Source: Mactra quadrangularis
Taxonomy: Eukaryota; Mollusca; Bivalvia; Venerida; Mactridae
Assembly (NCBI GenBank): GCA_025267735.1
Contig: CM046298.1
Coordinates: 33,702,764-33,766,763, forward strand
DNA length: 64,000 nt
Reading direction: 5' to 3'
Below, piece by piece: positions 12,690-24,990 of this stretch. The position numbers were made by a program, and so were the translations under genes. The notes beneath the pieces were generated by a model. That model worked only from the letters and a program-made list of their open reading frames with translations, was not told the DNA's origin and did not search any database. Within the stretch, counting starts at the first letter, position 1, and each line of letters opens with the position of its first letter.

Positions 12690-14100
12690 AGTGTTAATGT
12701 TTTCATACTTCAGATATATGAACCTGATGGTTCAGCTATTCTTTGATGCTGGAATTCACTAGTATAAGAATGCATCCTCTGTAAACAACTGTTCTCTATT
12801 ACCCATAAATAGCCCTAGCGAGCAGTTAGTATATGTGATAAATGTGAGTGTTAAAGTATACACTTAACCACTTGACCACTCACACATGTTACATACACAA
12901 TTACTTTATCAAAAGTAATAATTATTACTGAATTAAACATATTAGACCAAGAATTATCTGCACTATTTTCATGACTTTAGTTACGTCTATAAGTATACAC
13001 TGGCCTTCTCTCTTGCAATGGGTAATAATGCAGCAAACATTCATGATAATATACAGTAAACATTCAATCTACATGTAACATAAAATGCACCCACTCTTTC
13101 TATTTCTTTGAATCTTATCTTGATTTTTGTCTTTCATGGGTAAGTATACAGTAAACATTCAATTTAAACAATCATGTGGTAATATGCAGTTGACATTAAA
13201 GATATCTAAACAAGTACCCACCCTTTCAGTTTCTTTGAATGTTTTCCTCACTTTTTATCTTTCCATATGAAAATATGCAGAAAAAGCATAATCAATATAA
13301 AAGTTCATGTGACAGTATGCAGTATACATTCAATCTATCTTAAAATGTGCCAACCATTTAAATTCTATTATTAAATATTTTCTTACTTTCTTGTCATGTA
13401 TAATGTAAAAAATCTTTTATAACATGCAGTTCATGTGGTAGTAAGCAGTTCATGTGGTAATTTTCAGTTCATGTGGTAATATGTTGTTCATGTGTTAATA
13501 CACAGTTCACGCGGTAACATGCTGTTCATGTGGTAATATGCAGTTCATGTGGTAACATGCAGTTAACATTGCATCTATCTTAAAATGTACCAACTCTTTC
13601 TGTTCCTTTGAATCTTTTACTAAATATTTTCCTACTTTCGTTCTTGTCATGTATAATGTAAAAACTCTTTAATAACATGCAGTTCATGAGGTAATATGCA
13701 GTTCATGTGGAAATATTCAGTTCATGTGGTAATATGTTGTTCATGTGTTAATACACAGTTCACGCGGTAACATGCTGTTCATGTGGTAATATGCAGTTCA
13801 TGTGGTAACATGCAGTTAACATTGCATCTATCTTAAAATGTACCAACTCTTTTTGTTCCTTTGAATCTTTTACTATCACATGTTTACGTCATGGGCAAGG
13901 ATAAAGTAAACATACATGCATAATGTGAAAAATAATGTAGTAATATGCAGTTCATATGGAAATATGCAGTTAACATTCAATCTATCTTGAAATGTACCAA
14001 TTATTTCTATTTCTTTGATTTTTTCTCTTTCTTTTCATGCTATAGTACTTCTACAATTGTATCTACTTCAAATGTACAACAATGTCCAACAAAAACATTA
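12690..14100. repeat. CAGTTCATGTGGTAATAT minisatellite inside a ~245-bp duplication
   Basis: A 19-base phrase, CAGTTCATGTGGTAATATG, is repeated in two blocks (about 13425-13565 and 13678-13815). Both blocks are followed by TAACATTGCATCTATCTTAA and ACCAACTCTTT. The whole ~245-bp segment (13381-13617) is duplicated in tandem at about 13637-13869. Shorter related phrases extend to 13020 and 14570. No gene is seen. Confidence 0.75.
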
Positions 14101-15148
14101 TTTCAGTAACAATATGTTCAATTTTCTGATAGAATTGTGAAGATGATGGAGTGCATTGTATAGTATACTAAAGTTTCATAAATTGTAAGCAATATTCAAA
14201 TGGATCTCAAAATATTTTTGTATCTCAAATTATCAAAAAAAAACCAAAGAACACTATAGCAACAGTATGAACATTGACTATGTCATAACATTGTAGACCA
14301 GCCATTTAGAAAACCTCAGAATATCGAAACCTTGGAATACCAAAAATTTTCTTCAGTCCAAAGGCTGTTTGGTTTTCTGAGGTTCCACTGTATACACAAA
14401 CATATAGTCAATATAAAAGTTCATGTGACAGTATGCCATAAACATTCAATCTTTCAAATACACATACCCATTCTTACTTTTTCTAAGTATATTTTCCTAT
14501 TTTCTATCTTGTCATTGGTAAGTCTACAGTAAACATACAGTGTAAGAAAAGCATGTAACAATATGCAGTTCATGTGGTATAAGTTAAGTTTTTAACCTGG
14601 CACGTCAGTCTAACAATAGAAGAGTCTAATTATCAAAAACAGGGATGAACAAATAAATTTTCTATCATTATATATGTATATATGTGTAACCTGGCATGTT
14701 TACATATATATATTGTTTCTTTTTTTAGACTTAAGGCAATTTTACAACATTAAATTTTTGTATGAAACTATTTTTAATTACTTTTTATGTTGCCTTTCAA
14801 AGTCGCTATTGACACTTGAAAACTTTCAAATAGAGATAATAATTTTGGTGCTGATTCTTCAGTATTGATATAGAGTTCGTGATGCCTGCATATTTTCTGT
14901 ATTTTTACTTATATATTTTTCATTTTATTTTTGTATTTTTTTCATGTTGAAATGATAGGAGTATAGATTTTCTGTTTAACATCAATTTTGTCAAAGCATA
15001 AGGATGTTTTTTTTTACTTTTTTCTGACTCTGTTTACATTACAAATTTTGTTTCTTTTTTGGGTTTAATTTTTTTATTATAAGCATAGAGATTTTTTACT
15101 TAGACATCTTAGATATTTTTGTTTTAAACTTATTTTTTTCAAAATATT

Positions 15149-16330
15149 TAAGGTTTTACATGTGATAGACGCTCGACACTTTTCTACTTTTACTTTGAAT
15201 TTTTCACTTTTTTTTAGCTATTAATTTTGCTAGTAGGTTTTTTTTCATCTTAAATTTTTTCTTGTAGGTTTTTTTTATTGATGTAGGTCATTTATTAACA
15301 ATTTAAGGTTTTACATGCGATAGACACTAGACACTGATCAAATGGAGATTGGTCGATATGACTTGGTCATGGAGTCTTACCTCTCCAATTGATATATACA
15401 GAGTTTGTGATGTGTTAGCATGTTTTTCTATTTTTACTTTGAATTTTTCATTTTTTGTTTTCTTTTTTAGCTATTAATTTTGCTAGTAGGTTTTTTTTCA
15501 TCTTAAATTTTTGCTAGTAGGTTTTTTTTTGATGTAGGTCATTTTTTAAACAATTTAAGGTTTTACATGCGATAGACACTAGACACTGGTCAAATGGAGA
15601 TTGGTCAATATGACTTGGTCATGGAGTCTTACCTCTCCAATTGATATATACGGAGTTCGTGATGTGTTAGCATGTTTTTCTATTTTTACTTTGAATTTTT
15701 CACTTTTTGTTTTCTTTTTTAGCTATTAATTTTGCTAGTAAGTTTTTTTATCTTAATTTTTTCCTTGTAGGTTTTTTGCTATTGATGTAGGTCATTTTTT
15801 AACAATTTAAGGTTTTACATGCGATAGACACTAGACACTGGTCAAATGGAGATTGGTCGATATGACTTGGTCATGGAGTCTTACCTCTCCAATTGATATA
15901 TACGGAGTTCGTGATGTGTTAGCATGTTTTTCTATTTTTACTTTGAATTTTTCACTTTTTGTTTTCTTTTTTAGCTATTAATTTTGCTAGTAGGTTTTTT
16001 TTCATCTTAAATTTTTTCTTGTAGGTTTTTTTATTGATGTAGGTCATTTTTTAACAATTTAAGGTTTTACATGCGATAGACACTAGACACTGGTCAAATG
16101 GAGATTGGTCGATATGACTTGGTCACGGAGTCTTACCTCTCCAATTGATATGTACAGAGTTCATGATGTGTTTGCATGTTTTTCTATTTTTTACTCAAAT
16201 TTTGTTATTTTCTTTTTTAACTATATTTTTGCTAATTTCTTTTTCTTTTTTAACTATATTTTTGCTAGTAGGTTATTTTTTCAATCTTAGAAGTTTTTTT
16301 ACGATTGAAGTAGGTTATTTTTTTACAATC
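15149..16330. repeat. ~251-bp tandem array, about 4.5 units
   Basis: Units begin with AAGGTTTTACATGCGATAGA at about 15304, 15558, 15809 and 16058, with a partial unit at 15149. Each continues through GACACTGGTCAAATGGAGAT, TATGACTTGGTCATGGAGTC, TCTCCAATTGATATATAC, GTGATGTGTTAGCATG and T-rich tracts with GCTAGTAGGTTTTTTT. The copies are very similar, so amplification is fairly recent. The last unit decays into T-rich sequence. Open frames here are by-products. Confidence 0.88.
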
Positions 16331-16406
16331 ATTTATTGAATTTTTTCTTGCTTTCAAGGGTTTTAAGATATACAATTATATTAAAATTAAGTAAATGTTT
16401 CTTTGT

Positions 16407-17235
16407 GTAGTGGAAGGCTTCGTGAGTGAACGACATTGCACGGACATGTTGACACATAATGGTCAGGAAAGCACCTGGCATTGTTCTGAACACTTAATTT
16501 TTACGAGTGGTCAGTAGGTCTTATGCCTCCTTGTTGCTCCTTGGGGTATTTTGGAGGTATATTTTTTGCCGGTCAGCAATGCCTAAGACAGTACTGGCTT
16601 GTCTTGTCAATCACTTACAAAGTCATTTTATTTTTGTTGTTACATTCAAGTGTAATTACTGTTTTATTTATGATGAAAAAATTATGACTCAGTTACAATT
16701 TTTGTTTGGTTTTTAGTGGAAGGCTTCGTGAGTGAACGACATTGCACGGACATGTTGACTCATAATAGTCAGGAAAACACCTGGCATTGTTCTGAACACT
16801 TAATTTTTACGAGTGGTCAGTAGGTCTTATGCCTCCTTGTTGCTCCTTGGGGTATTTTGGAGGTATATTTTTCGCCGGTCAGCAATGCCTAAGACAGTAC
16901 TGGCTTGTCTTGTCAATCACTTACAAAGTCATTTTATTTTTGTTGTTACATTCAAGTGTAATTACTGTTTTATTTATGATGAAAAAATTATGACTCAGTT
17001 ACAATTTTTGTTTGGTTTTTAGTGGAAGGCTTCGTGAGTGAACGACATTGCACGGACATGTTGACTCATAATAGTCAGGAAAACACCTGGCATTGTTCTG
17101 AACACTTAATTTTTACGAGTGGTCAGTAGGTCTTATGCCTCCTTGTTGCTCCTTGGGGTATTTTGGAGGTATATTTTTCGCCGGTCAGCAATGCCTAAGA
17201 CAGTACTGGCTTGTCTTGTCAATCACTTACTAAGT
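16407..17235 (+). repeat. 306-bp tandem triplication with a THAP-like coding fragment
   Basis: Near-identical units begin with TAGTGGAAGGCTTCGTGAG at about 16409, 16715 and 17021 (period 306; the last unit is partial). Each starts just after a TTTTTAG or TGTGTAG acceptor-like site. In one frame each encodes about 35 residues: VEGFVSERHC, then WHCSEHLIFTSG. The CSEH-L-F-SG pattern resembles the end of a THAP zinc-binding domain (C-x2-H followed by a hydrophobic/aromatic stretch). The frame stops shortly afterwards at TAG. This is a weak domain call; the tandem structure itself is certain. Confidence 0.7.
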
Positions 17236-17239
17236 CATT

Positions 17240-18727
17240 TTAATTTTTGTTTTGAAGACTCTTAAAATTCTTTGCTTAATCACTTTTTCATCAAAATGTG
17301 TCAATAGCTTTAAATTTTTGAGTAAATTATTAAGACTTAGTAATCATCACATCCACTAATTATTTGTACTATTTTTTAAGTTCGTTGACAATATCTTCAG
17401 GAACATTGTTTCAATCATGCATGCATTTTATATATTTTAAAATTTATGAAGTTCGAAGCAGGCTTTTCCATAAAATTGCATTATTTAGGCTTATTTTAAT
17501 TAAATTGTAATTTGAAAAGTATATTAATCTGAACTTCAAAGATGTCATGGTCAATAACGGATAAGGCTCAAAGTGTGTCCATTTTATTCTATACTTATTC
17601 CCTTCTAAATGCATGGTCAGCATCTAGGCCGTCTTGTCATATGTTAAAGACTACTGCATGGAGACAATGCAATCAACAAAGCCAGCTACAAATCACAGTG
17701 TTCATTTTGTTAGAATTCTCTTGTTTTCTATCTTATTAGTAGTTGTGAAAATTGATGGGTTGCCCCCAACTGATGGTTTTTGAATCTATTATTCTGTACA
17801 TTATGACATAAACATACCTAATAGGTGTCATTGTTTCTTTGTCTAAAGAATATCAGAACTAATGTATTGTGATTTATATAAACTTATTCTTATCTTTAGT
17901 GATACAAATATTGTTAAATTGAAGTAAATATCACTTCTACACTTACACATATGACTGGTGTACAAATTATGATACACAACAGCATCAGTTTTCCTTCAGC
18001 TATATCAAATAGCTTATTTGCTTATATGCACTACACGTACCAAGCCATGCCCTTTGTCAATCAAAGTATTGAAATACAGAAAGAAGTTCGTGCACATTTA
18101 AACCTAACAAATCTATACCAATCATTACTCATTACACATTAGATTCAAGTATGAATCATGCAGGGCCAAAAAATGTGGGCAAAGTGTTTACTCAACCCTG
18201 GCAAATATCATAAAGATTTTTTTTTCCTCTTCTTGCCCATTGAAAATCTTGAAGTACATTTTCCTGTGTACGCCATGCATACACATTCTGTAGGTTCATT
18301 AGTGTATTTAAATATGATAGATATGGTACAATACTGTCAAGCAACTTAAACTACTAGTAATACTATGAATGACCACAGTATCATAACATAAAACAGCTTC
18401 AGACACTATTAATATATTAATATATACTGCTTAGTGCATAAATAAGATTTGACAACGCCCTTTCCACATGCTTATCAATATAAGTTAACACTTGTCACTG
18501 TGTCAGATGATGTAACTACATTTATTGCCCAGAAATTGACTGCGTAGTAAATCAGAGACACATGTATCACTCCGCAGGTTAAACTGGTCAGGCATTTTCG
18601 TTGATAGTTTTCGATTTGTGGTATAACTTGAGCCTTTCGGCAAAATCGCCGAAAGTCTAATAAAGCTATTTTGACTAGCAGACTAGTGTTATCATCTTTT
18701 TTTTCTTAAAAAAATCTTTCTTCTTCT
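17240..18727. other. no recognisable gene
   Basis: About 1.5 kb without a supported exon or element boundary. Two short open frames (17542-17739 and 17951-18142) have no recognisable domain, compositional bias or splice context. Confidence 0.4.
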
Positions 18728-18730
18728 AGC

Positions 18731-18905
18731 AAGCCATGGCCATGGCATAGTGGTTAGCATGTCTGACTTCGAATCTGGAGATCACGGGTTCAAAACCTGG
18801 TCGCGACAGGTCATACCCTATACATGAGTTGTCGGCCTCTTGGTAGGGCAAGTTAGTACTGGTGATAGAAAGTTACCAAGTTGTGTAGAATGTGATGTTA
18901 AAAAA
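18731..18905 (+). repeat. tRNA-derived SINE (family D)
   Basis: The head reads CATGGCATAGTGGTTAGCAT, a tRNA-like box A, and continues with an anticodon-arm-like GACTTCGAATCTGGAG and box B ACGGGTTCAAAACCTGG. The body has GTAGGGCAAGTTAGTACTGG and a terminal ATGTGATGTTAAAAAAAA tail. The tail and the mispaired stems argue against a working tRNA. Confidence 0.7.
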
Positions 18906-19413
18906 AATTCTTCCAGCACCTGTTTGACTCAAACAGCAAATACACATGTATACACTTAAAAAGACTCTTTAAAATCATCAACTTAACTTTTTAACTTGTA
19001 CCAGCATATGCTACAATCACACCCATAATCTGCACGACCCAAACTTCAGGTTTCTAGCTTATGGCCATATACCTTCCTCGGTCTGACCAACAAGTATGTA
19101 ACATTGTGGAGGAGGGGGAGGGTCTGGAGCCCCCTCAAATTTCCAATATATACCCTTCATGAGTGTATTTTTTTAACTGTAAGCCATTCTTAAGTAGCAC
19201 GAAGCAATTTTTCTCGGGATCACTTTGCTCGCCTGTGTGTTTAACACACATCTAATGGTTATGTATTTTTTATTATCAATATGTTGCGTTATTCTAATCA
19301 AACAGTGTATAATGTGGTTCAAAAGTTTGGACCTCCCCCCTTAAAAAAAACCTGGGTTCGCCCCTGTATTGCCCTCAAAACTGTTAATTACATGTAGTTA
19401 AATACATTTTGTT

Positions 19414-19672
19414 AAACCCCCGCTTCGAAGAAGTGGGGGTATACTGTTTAACCCTTGTCTGTCCGTCCGTTACAAAATTTCCGTCCCAGTTTTCTCAGCA
19501 ACTATAACATGCAGCAGCCTAATACTTTGCATATTGCTTCATCCCATAGTCCCATGTGGTGTAAAGAGATTTCATGCTCCTTGCTCATCTACTTCCTGTT
19601 TGTTGCATATTTTTAGATTTTTGCGGGGGTATCTTTAGTGAGCATTAGCTCACAGATTCACTTGTTTCTTTT
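19414..19672 (+). repeat. dispersed repeat family (CCCCGCTTCGAAGAAG .. AGCATTAGCTCACAG)
   Basis: About 260 bases also found at 37268-37536 and 47117-47382. Shared phrases are CCCGCTTCGAAGAAG, GGGGGTATACTGTTT, GTCCGTCCGTTACAAAATTT, TTTTCTCAGCAACTAT, CATCCCATAGTCCCATGTGG and GTGAGCATTAGCTCACAGAT. Short frames seen in each copy are a shared by-product. The family type is not clear; such repeats are common in bivalve genomes. Confidence 0.85.
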
Positions 19673-20019
19673 GTGTTAATTAGTGATTAATAGACTGACA
19701 GGATCACATGTTCAATTGTAATAAATTGTTGTTGTCTAGTGTATGTTATATTATCATAATACATACATTGTCACAAATGTATGGCATGAAAAGAAGTATG
19801 TTTCTGGTTTCATTTTCCTAATATTAGGGTGGGTAGTTAGGCACTTTTTGAAATTTTTTACTCACCAAGAAACGGTTCTGTTGGGTTTTCTCTCCTCTGT
19901 TTTTTTTATTTCAGGTTAAAATTATCACTTGTGGTACAAGGTACTGATGTCTGTGGACCAAGCAGGATAGGTCACTTTTGTCCACCTGGAGGAAACAAAA
20001 ATATTTGGAAAAAGGTCAA

Positions 20020-22230
20020 CAGTCTCTAGGATAGAAGCTTAATAACAGTAAGATCAATATTATTGCAGTAAATTGAATTTTACTTCTTGCATTACAGGAG
20101 TTAGATTATATTTATGCTGTTACTGCTGAATTCACATCCATATCATAACAATTCTTTCAAATTTAGACCCCCTCAACAAAAATGTTTACACTCGGTGAAA
20201 TATTTTTTGATGGACCCTGAAATTGGTGTGGTTAGGAGCATATAGATAACATTCTTGCCTCTATATTTCAAGCTTCATAAACATGCTATATAAGGTCTCC
20301 TAGCAATTATATTGATACATCAGTACAATGTAAATAAATACATGTTGGACTATGTATATGGAAGTCTGCCAAACCGGCAATATGAGCCAAATAAGTCTCT
20401 TGGTGCAATCTGAATAAAACCTGGGCTCGTATTACAGAAACACCATATCCTTATCTTTTTCCTTAAGGTGTATTTTTTCCCTTAAATATATAGAAAAGCC
20501 TTAAATTCCAAGGATAAAGATAAGTTGTAAGATTTTCCTTAAATACCCCAATTTTCTCCTAACTTTTTAAGGAAGCTTATATAAACCTACCTTAACTGTT
20601 TCCTAACCATTGAATGAAGGTTTTATAATGTAGGAAACAACATTTCTTGTATATATTAATCTATTTATGTTGTTTTTCTGCATTAATAATAATTAAATTT
20701 GTGCCTGGGCACTACAAGAAACAATCTGAATCTACCATATTATAGGTTTAAATACTCCATAATTTACAGTTTAATATACCCTTGTTGAAACTATAATGTC
20801 TCTTCTACATGATGTGAAATGTAAAAAATTCCTTCTTCACGCATTTTTCTGTTGAAACCTCAATCATATGAGTAGTTTAGCAGCTTATGATTGTCTTATG
20901 TGCAAAATTCTACATGGAAATAAAACCTTATAATGGTAATGGAAAGTGAAAATAACAATGTTATATACGAGTACTTTGATTTTTTTATTGCAAGTATAAT
21001 CTGCAGCATAAAAACAACATGTACATTGCATCAAATGATTAAAAATGCTTCGTGTGCAGTATGCTTGCAAGTTGCAACTGCCTCATAAGTTGTCATAATT
21101 CTGTACTTCTTATCATCACCTGAAATATACACAAATATGGTTTTAATGCTTGAGAGAAAGCATGCCAATTACTTTTAAAATAGAAAGCAAACATAGATTA
21201 CTAGGGACTAATTGTAAGCATTGAATTATAAAATCAGCATACTAATTTGAACGATGTCTTCCAAATTTTTATCCAAGTCATCATTTGTCACAGAATGACA
21301 ATAACAACAATATTTTAAATGTTTTGAGTTAATGACTTAATTATAAAGTAGAATGCACTCAAATGTAAATATATATAACAACAAGTCATAATTTACAGTA
21401 TTTCATTTGGTCCAGCTTACCAGTGATAAACAATTAATTACCTTAAGGTACTACCAGTAGACAAAATACACTGTATGTTGATCAACTCATTATTCAATGT
21501 CATTTCATCAAGTTTTTCATTCCTACAAATATTCTTCTTAGTCATACTCCATCACACTCAGATAACCTGAAAATATCACATGATAAATTCTTTAGAAAAA
21601 TTAATTTATAATAACATATAATGACAAGTGTCATGCAACAAACTTCCAAGTAAATGATGAAACAGTTGTATATGACGGACTTGGTGCAAAATGTTATTTC
21701 CGGATTCATACCCAAGTACAAATCGGTAAGGGTACAAATTTTCGTAACTCAAATTTTTGGGAAATAATTCTCTTGGCTCCTTACGCATTTTGCTATGATT
21801 TTGTGGCAAGGGCATCATTTTCGTTGGTTTTTATTTCCTATATACTCTCTAGCGAGAAATGAAGCCGCGTTTTGACTGAAAAAGGATTCAATTATGAAAG
21901 AAAATGTCAACAGAGGATGCGTAATAACGATGATTAATGTGTAAAGTATTTATCAAAAAATCGCCTTTACGGCGAATATCTACTGAGAATATGAAACAAA
22001 GAATGATAAAACACTTACCTTGCACAGGGTTTGATTGATTAGAACCTTCATCAATGATTATTACTTCATTAAACTTTCTTTGTCAACATGTCTCTGTGCT
22101 CAAGATGATGCAATATTTCATGAGTAATTACGTCATACTAAATCGATGTCATCTACTGGAAAGTAGTATCAGTTACTTCCCTTTCGAAAAGTATATGTAA
22201 TTAATCTGATTTTGAGGCCCCTCATATAGC
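20020..22230. other. no recognisable gene
   Basis: About 2.2 kb of AT-rich sequence. Minor inverted phrases built on CCTTAA and TTAAGG (20450-20600) form a weak diverged repeat. No exon, RNA gene or bounded mobile element can be supported. Confidence 0.4.
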
Positions 22231-22234
22231 AACT

Positions 22235-22335
22235 AGCTATGTGTTTTACTTGCCCTAATCATGTATTAACTTGCAGTTACAAGTTGCTGTAGGTTTTCAG
22301 GGGAATACATGATTAGGGAAAGTAAAACATATAGC
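22235..22335. repeat. 33-bp inverted repeat with 35-bp loop
   Basis: The left arm AGCTATGTGTTTTACTTGCC plus CTAATCATGTATT is matched by its reverse complement at 22303-22335 with only two differences. It could be a very short MITE or a hairpin; no target duplication is obvious. Confidence 0.8.
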
Positions 22336-22387
22336 TTGTTGTCCAAGTGGGCAAAATTAATGAAAATTAATGTTGAGCCCTACAGCC

Positions 22388-22683
22388 GGCCCGGCTAGCT
22401 CAGTTGGTAGCTCACAAGTCTTCTGACCAAGGGGTCATGGGTTCGATTCCTGGGCGGGGCATACTTAATGGAGCTTAATTATCTACGGCCATTCTCCCTC
22501 CACCCACTGATTCTAAATCTTGTTGGGCAGTAGTCAGTCACTGACAGAAGTATGTGCCTAATAGTTGGTAAACAGCTAAATCCAAAGATTTAGCCTTTCC
22601 AGGAACAGTGATAGGTGGACTGACTACCATGATATAACCTATACAACATGTTGCTATGGCATTAAACCCAACAAAACAAACGA
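22388..22683 (+). repeat. tRNA-derived SINE (family A)
   Basis: The best-preserved copy of this family in the window. Box A is CTAGCTCAGTTGGTAGC and box B is GGGTTCGATTCC, with matching acceptor ends (GGCCCGGC and GCGGGGCATA). The body contains TTCTCCCTCCACCCACTGAT, GGGCAGTAGTCAGTCACTGA and CCTTTCCAGGAACAGTGA. It ends TTAAACCCAACAAAACAAAC. The intact internal promoter boxes suggest it could have been transcribed by RNA polymerase III relatively recently. Confidence 0.85.
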
Positions 22684-23024
22684 ACATAATATTGAACCCT
22701 GACAAGAGAAAATTAAATTTGATAGAAAATGTTGATATAATTATTTTAATGTATTTTTTCAGATTTTCAGAAACATGTTAACAAAGATATGTCTATTGAT
22801 ATGCATAAATAAATAAAAAATAAATGGTAGAAAGTAACTTCTGTTGGTATCTATACTGGTTTACATGCAAGACAGTTTAAGTATTATGTGAGTATATTAT
22901 TGTTTTATTTTTACTTGTTCTGTATAAATGTTGATAATAACTTCAAGTTAATTACTTTACAACTTTTACTTCTAGTATACATACAATAGAATCTAAAATT
23001 CATGTGTAGTTATTAAGTAAGGTA

Positions 23025-24345
23025 TACTGTATACGTCTTTATATTGGCGGGTGCAAATATTGGCGTTTTTTATGTTTTTATATTGGCGGGGTCAATATTT
23101 GGCAGTTGAATGCTTACCGCCAATATTAACCCATGCTAGTTGTCTGAACCGCCAAAATAAACCCATGCTTGTCGTATTAGCCGCCAAAATTAAAACGTGA
23201 AAATTATTTGTTTAGAAAGGGAGGTAAGTTCAGGTAACTCTGGGCATCAATTTCTCGTGATATGAAATTATTGATACTGATAGATGCTTTAAAATCAAGA
23301 ATGTATAAAATATAATTAAAGACTAATCTATCTCAAAAATGAATATAAATAACTAAACGTTGTTATTGTTTCTAACGAACGTTATTTTCTATTAATTGTT
23401 CGAATAAGAATCAATTCGGATAAAACGGGCGTTGACCTTGTACCTTGTGGTAATTGGACAATGGCGGAAACCGTTCATTATATCATATGTTTATTGAATA
23501 ATTGATCTCATTTAATTGGTTTTAAATAGGATTTAAAACATCTGTAGTTGACTAGCGTTTTAACTGTTGTGTTCTATTAGACAATCGTTGTATACAAACT
23601 GACATACCAGGTACCCGGATTAATGAGAAGACAATTATAACGGTGGGCTGAAGTGTGACAAATAACGGGTAGTTTCTGTTGTACGTATTGTATACTTCAC
23701 AACAACACCATACCCTAGGGCAATTACATTGTAAAACTGTCATAATTAAGTATTCAAACTGGTTGCAATCTAGGTTCATATTAGTAAAAATATTGTTTGA
23801 TAGCCGACGTTGTCCTTTTATTGTTTGACTTCTTTGTTCATTTTTCTGTATTAAAAGTTTGTTAATAGAACATTTGATGATGTAACCTGAGACAAAACTG
23901 TATAATGCTACATGCAAACAATATCTCACTTCGTCCTGAATGAACTGTGGCTGATCATCTTAAAACGATATATAACGAATAATATAACACAATGGCATAA
24001 TTGATTATGACAGTTTATTACATATTCAAGCAAGCAAGAATAAGCAACAAAACGTGAAAACAAAAACAAAAGTGTTTTACAAATTTTCAAATATATATTT
24101 TGTAATTCTTTATTACGATAGTTGACTCGCGTTATGTTTTAAGTAAAAAGGGAAGTAACTAAATCATAGTAAGACAGTGATAGTAGCCTTACTTACACAA
24201 TATTTTGGCGGTGTTTTATTTGGCATTGTTTTATATTGGTGCAGCCAATATTTGGCGGTGTTTAATATTGGCGGGGCTAATATTTGGCCTTTCCGACATC
24301 GACCGCCAAAATAAAATGGGCGCCAATATTAAGACGTATACACTG
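23025..24345. mobile_element. 1.32-kb TIR element with repeated TTGGCGG motifs
   Basis: The left end TACTGTATACGTCTTTATAT and the right end (reverse complement CAGTGTATACGTCTTAATAT) form TIRs. TA dinucleotides flank both sides (23023-23024 and 24346-24347), as in Tc1/mariner/pogo-type elements. Subterminal regions at both ends carry many ATATTGGCGG or CCGCCAA motifs in both orientations. One minus-strand open frame (23552-23929, 125 codons) lies inside but has no recognisable transposase motif and I do not call it a gene. Confidence 0.78.
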
Positions 24346-24587
24346 TAGCAGCCAACTGACCTAACCAGATTTCCTAGAAACTACATTGCCAGTACTTGCT
24401 TACCATATCAATTTTGAAAATAACAACAAATTTTCACATGCATACCTTTATGCTGAACTTAGTATCATAGAAATCATATGTGACTGATGTATCAGCATAG
24501 TTTATCTCAAAATATAATAAATTACATGCATGCAGTAAAATTATCCACATTAAACAGATTTTTTACAAATCATTAAGCTTCTTTTTA

Positions 24588-24912
24588 TATGCCCGAAGGA
24601 ATTTCTGGAATAGTATGTTATACCCCCTGGCGTCCGTCCGTCTGTTAGCCATTTGGTTTCCGGAGCATAACTTAAGTTCCATTTGGCCCACAATTTTCAA
24701 ACTCCATACGATGATTGCCCATATAGGGTAGAAGACCTCTATTGATTTTGGGATTACAAGGTCAAAGGTCAAGGTCACTATTACCTTAAAACTGAAACCT
24801 GTTTCCGGAGCATAACTTAAGTTGAAATATTCCCATGTTTTACACATGCTTCATCTTAACTAAAAAACAACACTTTCGGGCATATAATGCTCCGCCTAGC
24901 GGTGCTCTTGTT
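24588..24912. repeat. dispersed repeat with AGGTCA direct repeats
   Basis: Paralogue of 51261-51718. Shared phrases are ATGTTATACCCCCTGGCGTC, CCGTCCGTCTGTTAGC, TTGGTTTCCGGAGCATA, TAACTTAAGTTCC, CAAGGTCAAAGGTCAAGGTC and ATAATGCTCCGCCTAGCGGT. The two ends TATGCCCGAA and TTTCGGGCATATAATG are inverted relative to each other, so this may be a TIR-like element. It lies just upstream of XRN1 exon A. Confidence 0.75.
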
Positions 24913-24990
24913 AAAGCGTATGGAATTCATAGAAATCATCATTTTCTGGATTTTGAAAATTCTGATTTTTCACATGTGTTTATATTTCAG

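Noticed and set aside
15149..17235. CRISPR-like array
   Set aside because: Units are 251 and 306 bp direct tandem repeats without unique spacers, in a eukaryotic context.
19915..20014. Exon-like segment (LVVQGTDVCGPSRIGHFCPP)
   Set aside because: Acceptor and donor are plausible, but the peptide is not recognised, and there is no adjoining exon with matching phase.
22388..22470. Possible functional tRNA gene
   Set aside because: Box A and B are present, but the body continues into a SINE shared with two other loci, and the arms do not form a proper cloverleaf.
23552..23929. 125-codon minus-strand open frame inside the 1.3-kb TIR element
   Set aside because: No transposase motif, no splice support and composition like its surroundings; chance is enough.
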